Shown here: positions 37,256 through 48,805 of the stretch, piece by piece
How the letters are laid out: each line of letters begins with the position of its first letter
Position numbering within the stretch: position 1 is the first letter of the stretch
Assembly: GCF_016545825.1 (NCBI RefSeq)
Contig: NC_052616.1
Span: 57,681,278 to 57,745,277, forward strand
Source: Eucalyptus grandis
Taxonomy: Eukaryota; Streptophyta; Magnoliopsida; Myrtales; Myrtaceae
Length of the DNA: 64,000 nt
Direction of reading: 5' to 3'
Notes under the pieces: generated by a model
What the model was told of the DNA's origin: nothing
Seen by the model: the letters and a program-made list of their open reading frames with translations, nothing else
The model's database searches: none
Program-made: the position numbers and the translations under genes

Positions 37256-40200
37256 GCAAGTGTATATGAAAGTTATGTCCAAGGGGATTTGGACATCGTT
37301 GCTCTAAATGTGCTTTTTCCTTTATACTACGTGAGAGGATCCACAAACAAAATAACTGATTTGGAAGTGGGGAGAGAGAGAGAGATTCGTGACTATGAGC
37401 TGTCTGACGAGCTATATTTTTTCAAACATAGACTAATTAATAAATAAATTTATTTTAGTATGAGAAAATATATATGGTGATGAAGTAATTAATAATGAAA
37501 CATTAGTCTTTTCCCACACATTTGTAAGTGAGAAAGGGGAATCCTGTGGACAGCTAATTTAAATTATTGCTCATTAATCAAAAAGTTCCCTTATTAAATG
37601 GGAGGGGTTTGTGGATAACGTCTTAGCTTACGGGACTACACCACTCCATAATTTCCTGTATTCATTTCTTGACTCTAATAAAAGTATCGATTCCTCTTAG
37701 GTTAAGTACAGCGTCATTTAGCAAAAGACCAATTATTAGACAACGTCTATTAGCAAAAGACCAATTTAAAAGCATACTTCTTTCGATTGCCAAAGGTTGA
37801 TCATAGCATTATTTGGTTCGAAAGTTTCCCCACGACTACGAGTTCCAATTGCAAAGAAATTGTGACTTTTTCACTTGGGCACTCTTCATAACTTCTTTCA
37901 TTATGCAACGTTTCTCCAACCTAACTGAAAATTGGTATTGCAGCATACTTTCAAAGGTTTCGAACAATTAAGTTGATTTCCACATTCAACCTCATGTATT
38001 ACACTTCATATTTGTTCATCTTTTAGGAACCATGAACACGAGTTTTCATATATCTCATCCTAAAAAAATGCTTTCAAGAAGTATTTGATAAGTCCCAATG
38101 TACATCAATGCGGTATTTTACATTTATTCATGTGGATTAGTCGACTTTAAAATATTAGATACTCCATGATTTTTATGAAAAAGTATTAGATAAGGACAAA
38201 TCAAGATTATCATCTTCTTTATTTAGGACGAGAAGGTTTCCTAGATGAAAATTCCGAATACATAAAATTTTGTATCACATCAAAAGGGACAAAAATGATC
38301 CCCTTTTCAAATGTTTTCTGAAAACGCACGTACTCCTAAACGAGAGATAGAGATGGCCACTGTTATCTTTTCTATCCAAATAAACCTACGTGGCAACTAA
38401 TGTTAATAACACCGCTTAAATGTCAGCTGGATCGATCGTTTTTTATTGCTTAAAACTGAGAAAAAGAATAATTATCCGAAAAGTTTTTGAAGGTTTTATA
38501 CGGTTATTAATTCATTTTAAACATTTTTTTAATTTTTTCAATTTTATTCCAAAATTTTTTAATGATTTCTCAATGTAGTTCATTTAATCAATTTTTATTG
38601 GGAATCATTAAGGCAAATGATTTTTACAAATTTCTTGAATTTTTTATTTTGTTATTTTATTTTTCCTTTTTTGCTTTATCAGATTTCCACCTAGCAATTG
38701 GTATGGAAGAAAGAAAAGAAAAGAGGAAACAGAAAAAAAAAAAAATTAAACAAATTTGTAAAAATTATTCACGTTAATATCTTGTTATGTAAAATGTCAA
38801 CTATCAAAACTATTTGCAAGTTTTGCCACAATCGATCTCTCAACCTCAATTACGACTCCGACGACAACTAAAGCAAGCTTGCGCTTGTACTTCTCAAATC
38901 GCCCACCCTAGCCCTATCATTGTATATAGCGCATTGAAGGGAAATTCTCCACACCTTTTGAAATTGTTTGATCAATGCTCTCTGTCGTAGGTATAATGTC
39001 TGATTAATAACCTTTTTTTCCCCTTCAATCATTCCTCTTGTTCGATATATTTTGTGTCTGTGTTTGTATATCTCTGCAAATTGAAAAGAAGAAAGAGAAG
39101 AAAAATGTGACATTTACTTTTGCTTCAAGATTTTGTTACTCTTTTTTTTTTCCCCGTTCCTCTTGGATAAAAATCATTTTGTTTTAAGTTCAAAATCATC
39201 TTCTTTTTGCCTTCTACAATCAAGTCAACTTACCATGCGAGCGCCATTTGCCATGTAGGTTAGTTGGAAAAGATGATAGTGGCCATGTTCGTTCCCCAAG
39301 AAAGAATACTTGTTTTTTTTAAAAATATAAATACATGCTTTTTTTTTTTTTTTCAACCAGTTACGTGAGAACTTCATATAACAACCCACCGAGGCCATTG
39401 AAACCCAACCGTCTTTGTTAACAACTTGCTCTTTCCAAGTCGCAATAGCATGCATGATCAATGAATAAATGAAAAAGAAAAAGGAGTGTCGTCTCTTTCC
39501 ACGTTGTCAAGAACGGAGAAAGGAGAGACGTTATGGTGGTCGCCGTTGACTAGTCGGAAACGACTAACTCCGTCTAGGCTGCAGTTGAAAAATATCTTCG
39601 GGGGGATTGAGATACCTCGCGATATATGTCTCTCTCTCATTTCCTTATAATATTTCTCACCAATCAATTTCTTTATAGGAAGACGCATGCAGTTAAGTTG
39701 TGATTTTTTATTGCCTTTGTTTTGTTTTGTCTCCGTCCAATGGTCATTTGCAATTATTTATCTTAGAAAGTTGGATAGAATTACGTGATGAATTTTATCA
39801 TCATCATTTTCAACTAGTATTATACAATTGTCAACCAATCATTTTCTTAATCGCAAGTTATTCGTTGATGAAAACTGAACATGAGTATTTAGGTTGAGAG
39901 TGAGTTTTTGAAAATTGCAAAAATTACCTCGAGCCATCATATTAATATTAAGATGAATAGAATAGTTACTTAAACAGTTAACAATCTGAGCAAATTCGTA
40001 TTTACAGACCAAACTTAAAAACTTAAAATTATTACAAATTATAGTCCATCATAGTTTTTTTTTTTTTTAAGATGGGAGAAGCAATGCTGATAGTGAGAAA
40101 CAAAAGGTATGGCTAAATAACTATTGATTATTTTATACTCATAGAAGAATATTTTAGTCAATTAATAATAAACATAAAATGTGAAGAGAAAAGATGAGAG

Positions 40201-40429
40201 AGAAAAAAAAAGGATGAATTGGTGATTGACCTTGTTTTTGATGATAAATTGATATTTTGTTTAATCAATAATATAAGGTCTGTATCAAGCAAAAGAAGTA
40301 GTGGAGATATCCTAACATTTTCTTTTTTTGTTTAGAACAAAGCAATGATATCTAAACTTTTATTTTATACAATTTTGACGTTTAATTTAGAACTTCCTGC
40401 GTTAAGAGGTAGCCAGTTTTAAAAAATTC
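37256..40429. other. Intergenic DNA with dispersed repeats
   Basis: 37430-37660 and 39705-39800 belong to the block also found at 26190 and 29880. 38440-38770 resembles a foldback arm. T runs lie at 39339-39353 and 40052-40068. No gene is supported. Confidence 0.45.
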
Positions 40430-41000
40430 TCTTTTAATTATCGGGGACGTGGCATTTGCGGTGCGCTAAGAATTGATTATAATTCCTCGTATAGAAAATA
40501 TTAAATGGTCCTGAACCTCTACGTCAGCCACGTTTCATCTCTTTGAAACGCTCACCAGCCCAAGCTCATCGCCTTCATCAAGTATCAAAGATCTCTGCAC
40601 CTGATTACTATCTCGGTCTCCCTTTCCCACTCCTTCTCGTCCTCCTCCTTCTCAGACTCCGCCCCGGCTCCTCCTCCACCCTCCGTCGCCGAGCTCTTCT
40701 CCGGCCAGCTCCTCCCCCTCCACCCCCGCCCTCCATGGTCCGACCCTCGCCTCTCCCCACCTCAGACCACTCCGCCACCACCTCCTCCAACGACTCCTCC
40801 GGCAGCTCCACCACCTCCTCGGACCAGCTCGAAGGACGCCGTGAGCCATGGACGAGCTCGTCCAGATCTGGATCTGGAGAACAGCCCGTCGCCGGGCTCG
40901 GCTGCCGGTTGGTGGGGCCGAGAACGGGTGGCGAAGGTCTCTGGCTTCTTCATTTTTGGTGGCTCTTGTGACTCGCAAATGGTCTCCCAACTGCATTGAA
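40430..41000 (+). pseudogene. MAKR/BKI1-like first-exon pseudogene, copy 2
   Basis: The lead ('ggggacgtggcatt', 'gcgctaagaattgat', 'ctacgtcagccacg', 'cccaagctcatcgccttcatcaag') matches copy 1 at 32660-32805. The coding remnant reads SHSFSSSSFSDSAPA and then, in the same frame, VAELFSGQLLPLHPRP (40625-40730), a match to the MAKR/BKI1 LPLH motif. The FTISL piece is lost and the PPRLSMVR continuation is out of frame. No further exons are seen before the resistance gene. It is a fragment and probably not expressed as a functional protein. Confidence 0.5.
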
Positions 41001-41972
41001 ACATGAAAAAATCGTTGCACGCCGTTAATGGTGCTTCGAAATTAGACGTTTGAAATAGAGCAGCTGGGTGAGAAATCTGAAAAACGAGTTCACTCGGACG
41101 CGTCGCGAGCTCTTGAAGAACCCAATATTTGAAAAGTGGGGCCACTCAGAGGGTCAGGAGCACACACGATTTTTCTATTCAAATCAAGATGGTGTATGGT
41201 ACAAACATCCAAACATGCACCAGCTATCAAATGTTATTTGTTCACTAAATTTTTAAAAGAGACTACTTGCTTTCCTGCAAAATCCTGAAAATGAAAGAAA
41301 CGTTTTAAGCTTTAAAATATTGAGAAAAAGTACTAAATAATTCTGACTGACATACTCAAAAGAATCGATGATAATATGCATGTCATGTTTCTTCTCATGC
41401 TTAGGATTTAAATTGCAACACACTAGGACTTTCTCTGCGTGGAATTATGATGGATAATGCAAAATTCGTTGGTGCCCTCGAAGAGTTGTCCCCGTTGTCA
41501 AGAAACAAAAAGAAAAAAAAGAAAAAAAGAAAAAGAAAAAAGAGAGAGAGAACCGGGACAACAGAAAATAAAATGAAAAGGAAAGAACAAGCCTTCCATC
41601 GCACGCGGTAAACCAAAGTAACATGCTGCTTGTCCACGTACGATCATCTGCAAATTGTCCACGTAGACCAGTAACGTGTTGCTTGGATGCACCGAGTGCA
41701 GTAACTGTACATTTTTTTTTTTTTTTTGCATGCATTGCTGTGCTCGCTCGCTCTCTCTCTCTCTCTCTCGTCATTGGTTTTGTTTCGTTGTTCAAACCTT
41801 TTTTATCACTTTGCTCTTCCTTTCTTTTCATACATCGCAAGTGATTAGTTCTGTTCTGTTCAGTTTCCTTTGCACAGATTTGTTTAAGCAAATTAATCAT
41901 TGGAGGCAACAACAAAAGAAACAAAAGAGAGGGTGCGGGAGGAAGGAATTTCTAGACATTAAAGAAGAAATT
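41001..41972. promoter_or_regulatory. Upstream region and likely 5' leader of the resistance gene
   Basis: A 16-base T run (41712-41727) and a CT repeat (about 41750-41769) lie 200-260 bases before the start codon. CT-rich tracts near plant start sites often mark the core promoter or leader. The reading frame is open upstream to about 41676 but has no upstream ATG with conserved protein, so I treat it as leader. No TATA box could be placed with confidence. Confidence 0.4.
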
Positions 41973-44639
41973 ATGGCCGAGGCATTTGCTACCTCCGTTG
42001 CATCGAATCTTGTGTCGAAACTAGGTGAGTACCTATTTGCTCCCATTGGACGTCAATTTGGATACGTGCTGTGCTACAAGAGCTACGCCCAAGATCTCGA
42101 AAATGGGGTCGAGAAGCTGGAGATTTCGAGAGAAAGGGTGCAGTACTCCGTCAATGAAGCCGTGTATGGCGGAAAACCTATACACACTGATATTAAGAAA
42201 TGGTTGGATAGTGTGGAGAACAAGGCTACCGAAGCACAAAATTTGTTAAAACAAGGAGAAAGTGCAAAAAGTGCTTGCTTCCATGGGTGGCTTCCCAACC
42301 TGGTGGTGCGCCATCCAATTGGCAGGAAGATGAAGAAGATGACTCAAGTCATTAAGGAACTCCAAGACAAAAGCGCAAATAGTAACTTCCAGAAGGTCTC
42401 CCATGAGGATACTCCGATAGGAATTGTCAAGAAGCCCACTTCCACGGCTAGATCTGTTGTCAAGAAAGAGGATGTCCTAGAGTCGAGGGCTTCAATCACA
42501 GAGGATATAATAAAAGTTATAGCTGATAACAAAGTTTTTGTGATTGGGGTGTATGGACCAGGTGGGGTTGGTAAGTCCAAGCTTTTGGAAGACATCGAAA
42601 GGAAAGTTAAAGAAGAAAACTTGTTCGATGTGGTTGCCACTGCAAATGTATCACGCAATCCAGATCCAAAAAGAATTCAAGCAGAAATTGCTTATGCACT
42701 AGGTCTCATGCTAACGAATGATGAACCTACTCGTGGAAGAGCAGATCGTTTGTGTAAGAGGTTGGAGAGTGATTCTAAGAAAATTCTCATAATTTTAGAT
42801 AATCTATGGACGAAGCTAGAGTTGAAGGAGATTGGAATCCCTTGCGGATATGACAATAAAGTAAGAAATTGCAAGCTATTGCTAACGTCTAGGTACCGAG
42901 ATGTTTTGCTCAATGACATGGTCTCTGACCAAGATTTCCGACTCAATGAGTTAAAGCACGAAGAAGCACGAAGACTTTTTGAAAGAACTGTAGGGGACAG
43001 AGTTAACGATCCTGAGTTAAAGTGCATGGTAGATAAAGTGGTCGAGAATTGTGGAGGCTTGCCACTTTTGATTCTCTCGGTTGCAAAAAGGTTGAAGCAT
43101 GGAGATTCGGCTGAATGGAGAAATGCTTTGACCAATAGAGAATGGTCGGATGCAAAATCACTAGTGGAACTAAATTACAATGACTTAAAAGATGAGAGGA
43201 TCAAATCATTGTTCTTGGTTTGTGCTCTAGACCCTATGAGTATTTTCATGAGGTGTTCCCTTGCCTACTGCATGGGTTTGGGTTTATATAGAAAGTTCAA
43301 CAAGACCATCCAAAATGCTGGAGAGAGGTTGACCTTGGATCTACGTAGCCTGCAAGACTCTTCTTTATTACTAGATAGTGATGAAAATGAAGTGTTCAAA
43401 ATGCATGACAAATTTGTTGACGTAGCTATCTCTATTGCTTCCACGGAATGGAATGCCTTGGTCGGGACAAAGGATTGTGGGTTTAAAGAATGGTCAAAGG
43501 ATGAGCTCAGAAAATGCACCGCGATGTCCATCCAACTTTCTGGCATTGACAAGCTTCCTGAAATATTGGACTGCCCAGACTTGAGGATCCTTTTATTACA
43601 CGAACACAACTTTAAAATTTCCGACTCCTTCTTTCAATCTACGAGGAAGCTCCAAGTCTTGGACTTTACTTGCTTGTCTTTCACCTCTCTACCTTCATCG
43701 ATGGAGTTCCTTGAAAACCTCAAGTCGCTATCTCTTGATTTCTGCCATCTAGATGACGTGAGTGTTCTTGGAAAGCTGAAAGGATTGCAGTTCCTAAGTT
43801 TTCATGGATCTACAATTGCTCGGCTACCCACAGAGATAGGTGGACTAATAGAATTGAGATTTTTGGACTTGACAAGTTGTATTAAGCTTAAAGTTGTCGA
43901 ACCCGGTGTGCTTGGAAGCTTGGTTAATTTAGAAGAATTGTATATGGAAGATAGTTTTGATCAGTGGGAGCTCGAGGGTAAAGCACCGCGAAGCAACGCC
44001 ATCCTATCTGAGTTGAAGAACATGAAAAATTTGAGTACTCTGTCCATTGCCATTCCCCATTCAGCCTACCTCTCAAGGCACCTGCCATTTGGAAAATTGA
44101 ACAAGCATAAAATCCAAATTGGGGAAGTTTGGAATTGGCGGGGCAAGTACAAAGAATCCAGAACTTTAAAACTCAAGCTCAATTCGGGCAATCTTCTTCT
44201 TGAAGAGTGGGTGCAGAAATGTTTGCAAAGAACGCAAGATCTCCACTTGGATGGATTGCAAGATGGCAATGATAGCATTCATGATTTGTGCATCGAAGGA
44301 TTTCAAGAATTGAAGCATCTTCACGTACAAAATAGCCCCTCATTTCAGTATGTTGTTCACTCCACAGAGAATTTCCAGTATACTGCATTTACGAGATTGG
44401 AATCTTTGTTTCTCGAGAATCTAAGCAACTTGGAGAAAATTTGTCATGGCTGTCTTGCTCAAGAATCCTTTAGCAAGTTAAAGATTTTGAAAGTGGATAA
44501 TTGTGATGAAATCAAACATTTGTTTTCTTTGTCCATGACGAGAATATTGCCGCAAGTCGAAGAGATTCAAATAAGCAAGTGTCATTTGATGAAGCAAATT
44601 GTTGCATATGCCAAGGCAAATGAAGACAAAGATGAATAG
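41973..44639 (+). CDS. NLR exon 1: CC, NB-ARC and first LRRs, 888 codons
   Basis: The start is chosen at 41973, because MAEAFATSVASNLVSKL is the conserved N-terminus of this NLR group; the open frame upstream lacks homology. Residues 1-170 form the coiled-coil domain. In NB-ARC: P-loop GPGGVGKS (about residue 195), kinase-2 IILDNLW (about 273), RNBS-B CKLLLTSRYRDVL (about 303), GLPL in CGGLPLLIL (about 361) and MHD in FKMHDKFVDVAISIAS (about 477). LRRs with LxxLxxL spacing run from about residue 515 to the end. The P-loop is GPGGVGKSK rather than the usual GMGGVGKTT but keeps the Lys and Ser. The stop is caused by a frameshift rather than a natural C-terminus, since LRR coding continues directly after it. 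Confidence 0.85.
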   Translation: MAEAFATSVASNLVSKLGEYLFAPIGRQFGYVLCYKSYAQDLENGVEKLEISRERVQYSVNEAVYGGKPIHTDIKKWLDSVENKATEAQNLLKQGESAKSACFHGWLPNLVVRHPIGRKMKKMTQVIKELQDKSANSNFQKVSHEDTPIGIVKKPTSTARSVVKKEDVLESRASITEDIIKVIADNKVFVIGVYGPGGVGKSKLLEDIERKVKEENLFDVVATANVSRNPDPKRIQAEIAYALGLMLTNDEPTRGRADRLCKRLESDSKKILIILDNLWTKLELKEIGIPCGYDNKVRNCKLLLTSRYRDVLLNDMVSDQDFRLNELKHEEARRLFERTVGDRVNDPELKCMVDKVVENCGGLPLLILSVAKRLKHGDSAEWRNALTNREWSDAKSLVELNYNDLKDERIKSLFLVCALDPMSIFMRCSLAYCMGLGLYRKFNKTIQNAGERLTLDLRSLQDSSLLLDSDENEVFKMHDKFVDVAISIASTEWNALVGTKDCGFKEWSKDELRKCTAMSIQLSGIDKLPEILDCPDLRILLLHEHNFKISDSFFQSTRKLQVLDFTCLSFTSLPSSMEFLENLKSLSLDFCHLDDVSVLGKLKGLQFLSFHGSTIARLPTEIGGLIELRFLDLTSCIKLKVVEPGVLGSLVNLEELYMEDSFDQWELEGKAPRSNAILSELKNMKNLSTLSIAIPHSAYLSRHLPFGKLNKHKIQIGEVWNWRGKYKESRTLKLKLNSGNLLLEEWVQKCLQRTQDLHLDGLQDGNDSIHDLCIEGFQELKHLHVQNSPSFQYVVHSTENFQYTAFTRLESLFLENLSNLEKICHGCLAQESFSKLKILKVDNCDEIKHLFSLSMTRILPQVEEIQISKCHLMKQIVAYAKANEDKDE

Positions 44640-46701
44640 ATGATGACCCCAAAATGAAATCATGCAATCTGCGTAGGCTGTCATTACGAAACTTGCCAGA
44701 GATGACGAGTTTTTGCAAAACCGTGGACCATTCCGTCGATTTCTTTGATGGGCAACAGGTATCATTGTTTTTGAGATTTTGTGCATGAATTTTATATGTG
44801 AGAGTATCATAGGACGTAGAAAAATTGGATAAATAATATGTTTTTGAGATTTTGTTTCCCAGAATAATTAAGACAGACAATGATTTAAGTTTTCAAAATG
44901 GTATTACTATGTGATTACATTAGTTAATTACATCTCACTTTATTTGAGTTATGTTATCAACATAGTTAAAGAAGCATCATATGACGTATAGATTTTTTAA
45001 ATAATCTAGAAGTTTATCATTGCTTAATGGTAAAATCGAACATGTATACACAAACAATTATGGATATATTATAAGTTGAATTATATATGACTTATAGAAT
45101 TTTTATGACCTTTATCTAATAATGAGTAGAAATATGTAGAATTCTATTATATCCGCTTAATTACAGTGAATGAAAGAAGTAAAAAAATTTCAATAGGTGA
45201 ATTTTACTACAGTGACTATGTGCCAAATAACATCCAAATCAATCAATTATAATTTGCAATTTTAATTGTAAGTACATTAGCGTTAGAGTAGTTGAGACAA
45301 TTAACTTGCTTTTTTTTTTCCCAATGATTGTAAAGAGTTGCGGTAGGTTGGATGGACCTTTGTGACATCGTGGTTCTACTCAAAGTTCCATTATATAATT
45401 TTTTTTTTAAATATTGTTAAATGAGTGAACTGTTATGTGACTACAAATGAAAAATCAAAGATAATATCCGATAGGCAAAAGTTGACATTAATGAGATGGT
45501 AGTGGGATAATTAACTTTTTTGTTCTAATCCATGTAAGCTATGGACCTTTTGTGGTGTTCAAATCTACGACAAATTTTTAGTCTAACCACTTTTCTAAGA
45601 TTACTCGTAGAATTTATGTGCCCTGCACATGTTTAAATTTCTTTTTTTCATAAATTGTTGCTTTAAAGTATTGTTTGTAAACACATATAACATTCATTTG
45701 TGCGTTATTGCTTTGATTTAAATTGCTTTAACTATTCTGTCAGTAAAAAAAAAAAGAAAAAAAAAGGAAACCCTTTTTCAAATTATTTTTAAAATTATTT
45801 GTATCATGTGAGCCAAACTGCAAACGCATAATTTTCCACTAAAGTCATTAGCTGAATAAAGCAATTCATTTTCTTCGCTACATAAATAAAATTTGCCATA
45901 TAAATTAGCTCTTTGATAAGGAAGCGCATCTTAGGTCCTTATATAGGTAAATTAATTCCTTTAATCAAATCGACTTTGATACCCATAAGGTGCTGTTGGG
46001 GTGTTCATGGTTCTTATGGCCAACCATAGATCTTACAGTGATGAATCAATTTATTTCTTTATTTACTTTCGGCCAACGTGGCATATATTCCGCATTACAT
46101 CTTTGTTAGGAAATAATGGATCCTATAGTGCTATGCATGGGGACAACAAAATCTTCTCACTACTTTAGTATTTGTCTCATAATTTACATTAACTTTTTAC
46201 TTTCAATCTTTAATAAGAGATGTTTTTTTTTAAAATACTTTGGATAAAATGCCAAGCTCAGATTACGCCTGCAAATCAATTAAAAGTGTAGTTTTTTCTG
46301 TCTGTCAATTTAGTTCATGACTATTTGGTAGAAAATAATACGTTTGAGGTATTATATAAAATCATAATCAATGACTAAAAATTCATTTGAGCCTATGCCA
46401 TGAATTTGGCAAATTTAGGTAGAAAGCACAAAATGTGAGGGTAAATTTAATAACCTCAATATTTCGGGGACTATAAAATGGTAGCAATTCAATCATAAGT
46501 CATCAAAATAAAACTAAATTGATAAATTTAATAAAAAAGAAGAACAAGGTAAAATTCGAAAATCACTACTCCGTTTTTTTCTTCCATTATTTTTTAATCT
46601 ATCGCATAAGATTATTTCCTTTATTATATTTAACATGCAACTCATATTTCTAGTTACAAAGTCCTATTATGAGATAGTGTGGGGTTGTTCATCCTTCGCA
46701 G

Positions 46702-47316
46702 CTAATAAAGCTACAAAGTTTGGAAGCCATAACCATTGAAAGATGTCAATTAATACAAGAAGTATTTGACCTGGAAGGACTACCGGCCAATGGGGAAGTG
46801 GAGACTCTATCCCAATTGAGAGAATTAACCTTGAGTGACTTACCGAATTTGGGACACATATGGGACAAAAATCCACAAAGAACATTGTGTCTCCGAAACT
46901 TAAGGACATTGAAGGTGCAAAACTGTGAGAACCTGAGGTTTCTCTTTTCTTCTTCCATGGTTAAAGCACTTGGGCAAATAAAAGAAATAAAAATAGCAAG
47001 TTGTAAACTATTGGAGGAAATTATTGATGTGCAAGAAGAAGAATCGGAGGAAGCTGCAACCACTGACACTTTAGAGTTGCCTCTGTTAACCTCTTTGTCT
47101 CTTGAGAAATTACCAAATCTCAGGACATTCTCTCATACAAAGAACGGTATTCATTGTCCATCCTTAACAAGACTAGCAATATCCGAGTGCCCCAAAATGT
47201 TGACATTTTCTTCATTTGAAGGAAGGCAATGGTCGATGATAACTAATGCAGGTTTACAACAAGAATTTGGTTGTACCAACTCTGGCTTGTCCTTGCCTAG
47301 CTTCTTCAATGAAAAG
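46702..47316 (+). CDS. NLR exon 2: LRR segment, 205 codons
   Basis: Begins after tcgcag with LIKLQSLEAITIERCQLI and ends FFNEK before gtaagc. It shows the C-terminal LRR pattern of this NLR group (LPNLGHIW, LRTLKVQNCENLRFLF, LLEEIIDV). The frame is open upstream to 46678 and reads VHPSQLIKLQ, which suggests that the exon once started earlier and lost its 5' part. The intron before it is 1,943 bases, long for this group, and holds no recognised element. Confidence 0.75.
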
Positions 47317-47537
47317 GTAAGCATCTATAGTATTTTTCTATTGATCATTCTTCTAGTTCTAGTACATGAAGCAATTTAGTAGAAACTGGATCATTATTCT
47401 GTACCAAAATATTGGCACTTCGAGGTGGAAAAACTAACTCGCTGCTGGTCAATCCCGAAGTTGCCCCCGACTTTCGGCATAATAAAATTCTATACCCAAA
47501 ATTTCTGCCATTCTACATATACAATGTTTTTACGCAG

Positions 47538-48170
47538 GTTCTTTTTCCAAGCTTGGAGGAATTGAAGCTTTCTTCCATGTGCCAATTAAAGAGGATATGG
47601 CAAAATCAACTCCATGGACAGTCCTTCTGCAAACTTGCATCCCTCACTGTTGGATTTTGTGAAAATTTGTCACATGTTTTTCCATCAAATTTAATGGATA
47701 GGTTGCAAAGTCTAAATAAACTTGAGGCAATCGATTGTCCCTCATTGGAAGCATTATTTGAACCATTAAGTCTCAACTCTGAGAAAAGGAAAAAGCCATT
47801 GGTCCTCTCTGCATTAGAAGAAATGAAGTTGTTGAATCTACCAAGCCTGAGAGACATATTAAAGAGTGACTGCAAAGTCTCCTTGGCATTTCCAAGTCTG
47901 ATGGAAGTGAACGTGAGGCGTTGTCATAATTTGCAATATCTCTTCTCCAGTGCCACGGCCAAAACTCTTGATAAACTAGTGAAGCTTGATGTTTCCTATT
48001 GCAATAAACTATGGGGCATAATTGCGATGGAAGAAGGAAAAGGGAAAACTGTAGAGAAATTCAAGTTCCGTAATTTAAGGACACTCCAACTTGGTCACCT
48101 TGAGAATTTGATTTGTTTCAGTTCAGAGAGTTGTGCTGGTGATGGGTTACATCCTCTATTTGACGAGAAG
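47538..48170 (+). CDS. NLR exon 3: LRR segment, 211 codons
   Basis: Starts VLFPSLEELKLSSM after acgcag and ends HPLFDEK before gtatga. The VxFPSLEEL opening and the (N/D)EK ending are the recurrent exon boundary of long LRR tails in this NLR group. Includes LEAIDCPSLEALF and LMEVNVRRCHNLQYLF. Intact. Confidence 0.8.
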
Positions 48171-48272
48171 GTATGATATCCAAATTTATTGGATCTGTTA
48201 TTTTACTATGTTTTTAATGCTTTGGCCATAAGCAACTTTACGTGTTTTTCATTTATCTCTGTACATCTGCAG

Positions 48273-48368
48273 CTTGCATTTCCAAAGTTAGAAGAACTAC
48301 ATAGGATTATCCTTGTTCTTGAAGAGCTACCATGTAAAATAAGGCACCATAGGATTGGCATTTGGTTT
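48273..48368 (+). CDS. NLR exon 4, cut by the assembly gap
   Basis: Starts LAFPKLEEL after ctgcag, the expected exon opening, then diverges (HRIILVLEELPCKI) before the run of N. The divergence next to the gap may mark poor assembly. Confidence 0.5.
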
Positions 48369-48468
48369 NNNNNNNNNNNNNNNNNNNNNNNNNNNNNNNN
48401 NNNNNNNNNNNNNNNNNNNNNNNNNNNNNNNNNNNNNNNNNNNNNNNNNNNNNNNNNNNNNNNNNNNN
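48369..48468. other. Assembly gap of exactly 100 N
   Basis: All 100 bases are n. A round 100 usually denotes a scaffold gap of unknown length. It falls inside the LRR tail of the resistance gene. Confidence 0.98.
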
Positions 48469-48805
48469 AGGATCAAAGAACTGGATTTAACCGATTTATA
48501 TGGCTTGTTGAGTATTTCATTGGCCTCCAAACAATCGAGTGTCCGAGCGCATGCACCTGAATTATTAAAAAAATATATCAATTGGTTACGACTGAAGTTA
48601 ACAGAAAGTAAAAAAATAGATTTGTCCAAAAAAGAGAATCTAAATATTTTATGGACAACCTAATCAGCCAATGAAGTTTCTAACGATCGTGGAATTCGGA
48701 CTCCGACATTGATAGACGGTGTAATAACTAGATGAAGATCATCAAATCGAGGAAGAACTGGGGTCGTCTCTCATTTTCACACGTCCAAGAACGAGAGTTT
48801 ATAAA
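48469..48805 (+). other. Possible NLR remnant after the gap
   Basis: The open stretch 48469-48660 begins RIKELDLTDLYGLLSISL, which has an LRR-like rhythm and could be more of the resistance gene, but it continues as Lys-rich sequence without the family pattern. It may equally be 3' non-coding DNA. Confidence 0.25.

Larger units (their letters stand above)
41973..48368 (+). pseudogene. CC-NBS-LRR disease resistance gene (At4g27190-like), probably broken
   Basis: This is an intracellular immune receptor of the coiled-coil NLR class, which normally senses pathogen effectors and triggers cell death. The model has exon 1 at 41973-44758, exon 2 at 46702-47316, exon 3 at 47538-48170 and exon 4 from 48273 into the gap at 48369. 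All junctions are GT-AG in phase 0. A frameshift at about 44636 puts TAG at 44637-44639. After it, the coding continues in another frame to the donor at 44758 (KMKSCNLRRLSLRNLPEM). Exon 2 seems to have lost its 5' part. The C-terminal LRR array is cut by the gap. A truncated NLR made from exon 1 alone (888 residues) remains possible. Confidence 0.8.

Noticed and set aside
41676..41972. 99 extra codons before MAEAF in the resistance gene frame
   Set aside because: No ATG start with homology; poly-Phe and Ser-Leu runs come from T and CT repeats in the leader.
42033..44880. Minus-strand frames opposite the resistance gene
   Set aside because: Antisense shadows of the strong coding frame.
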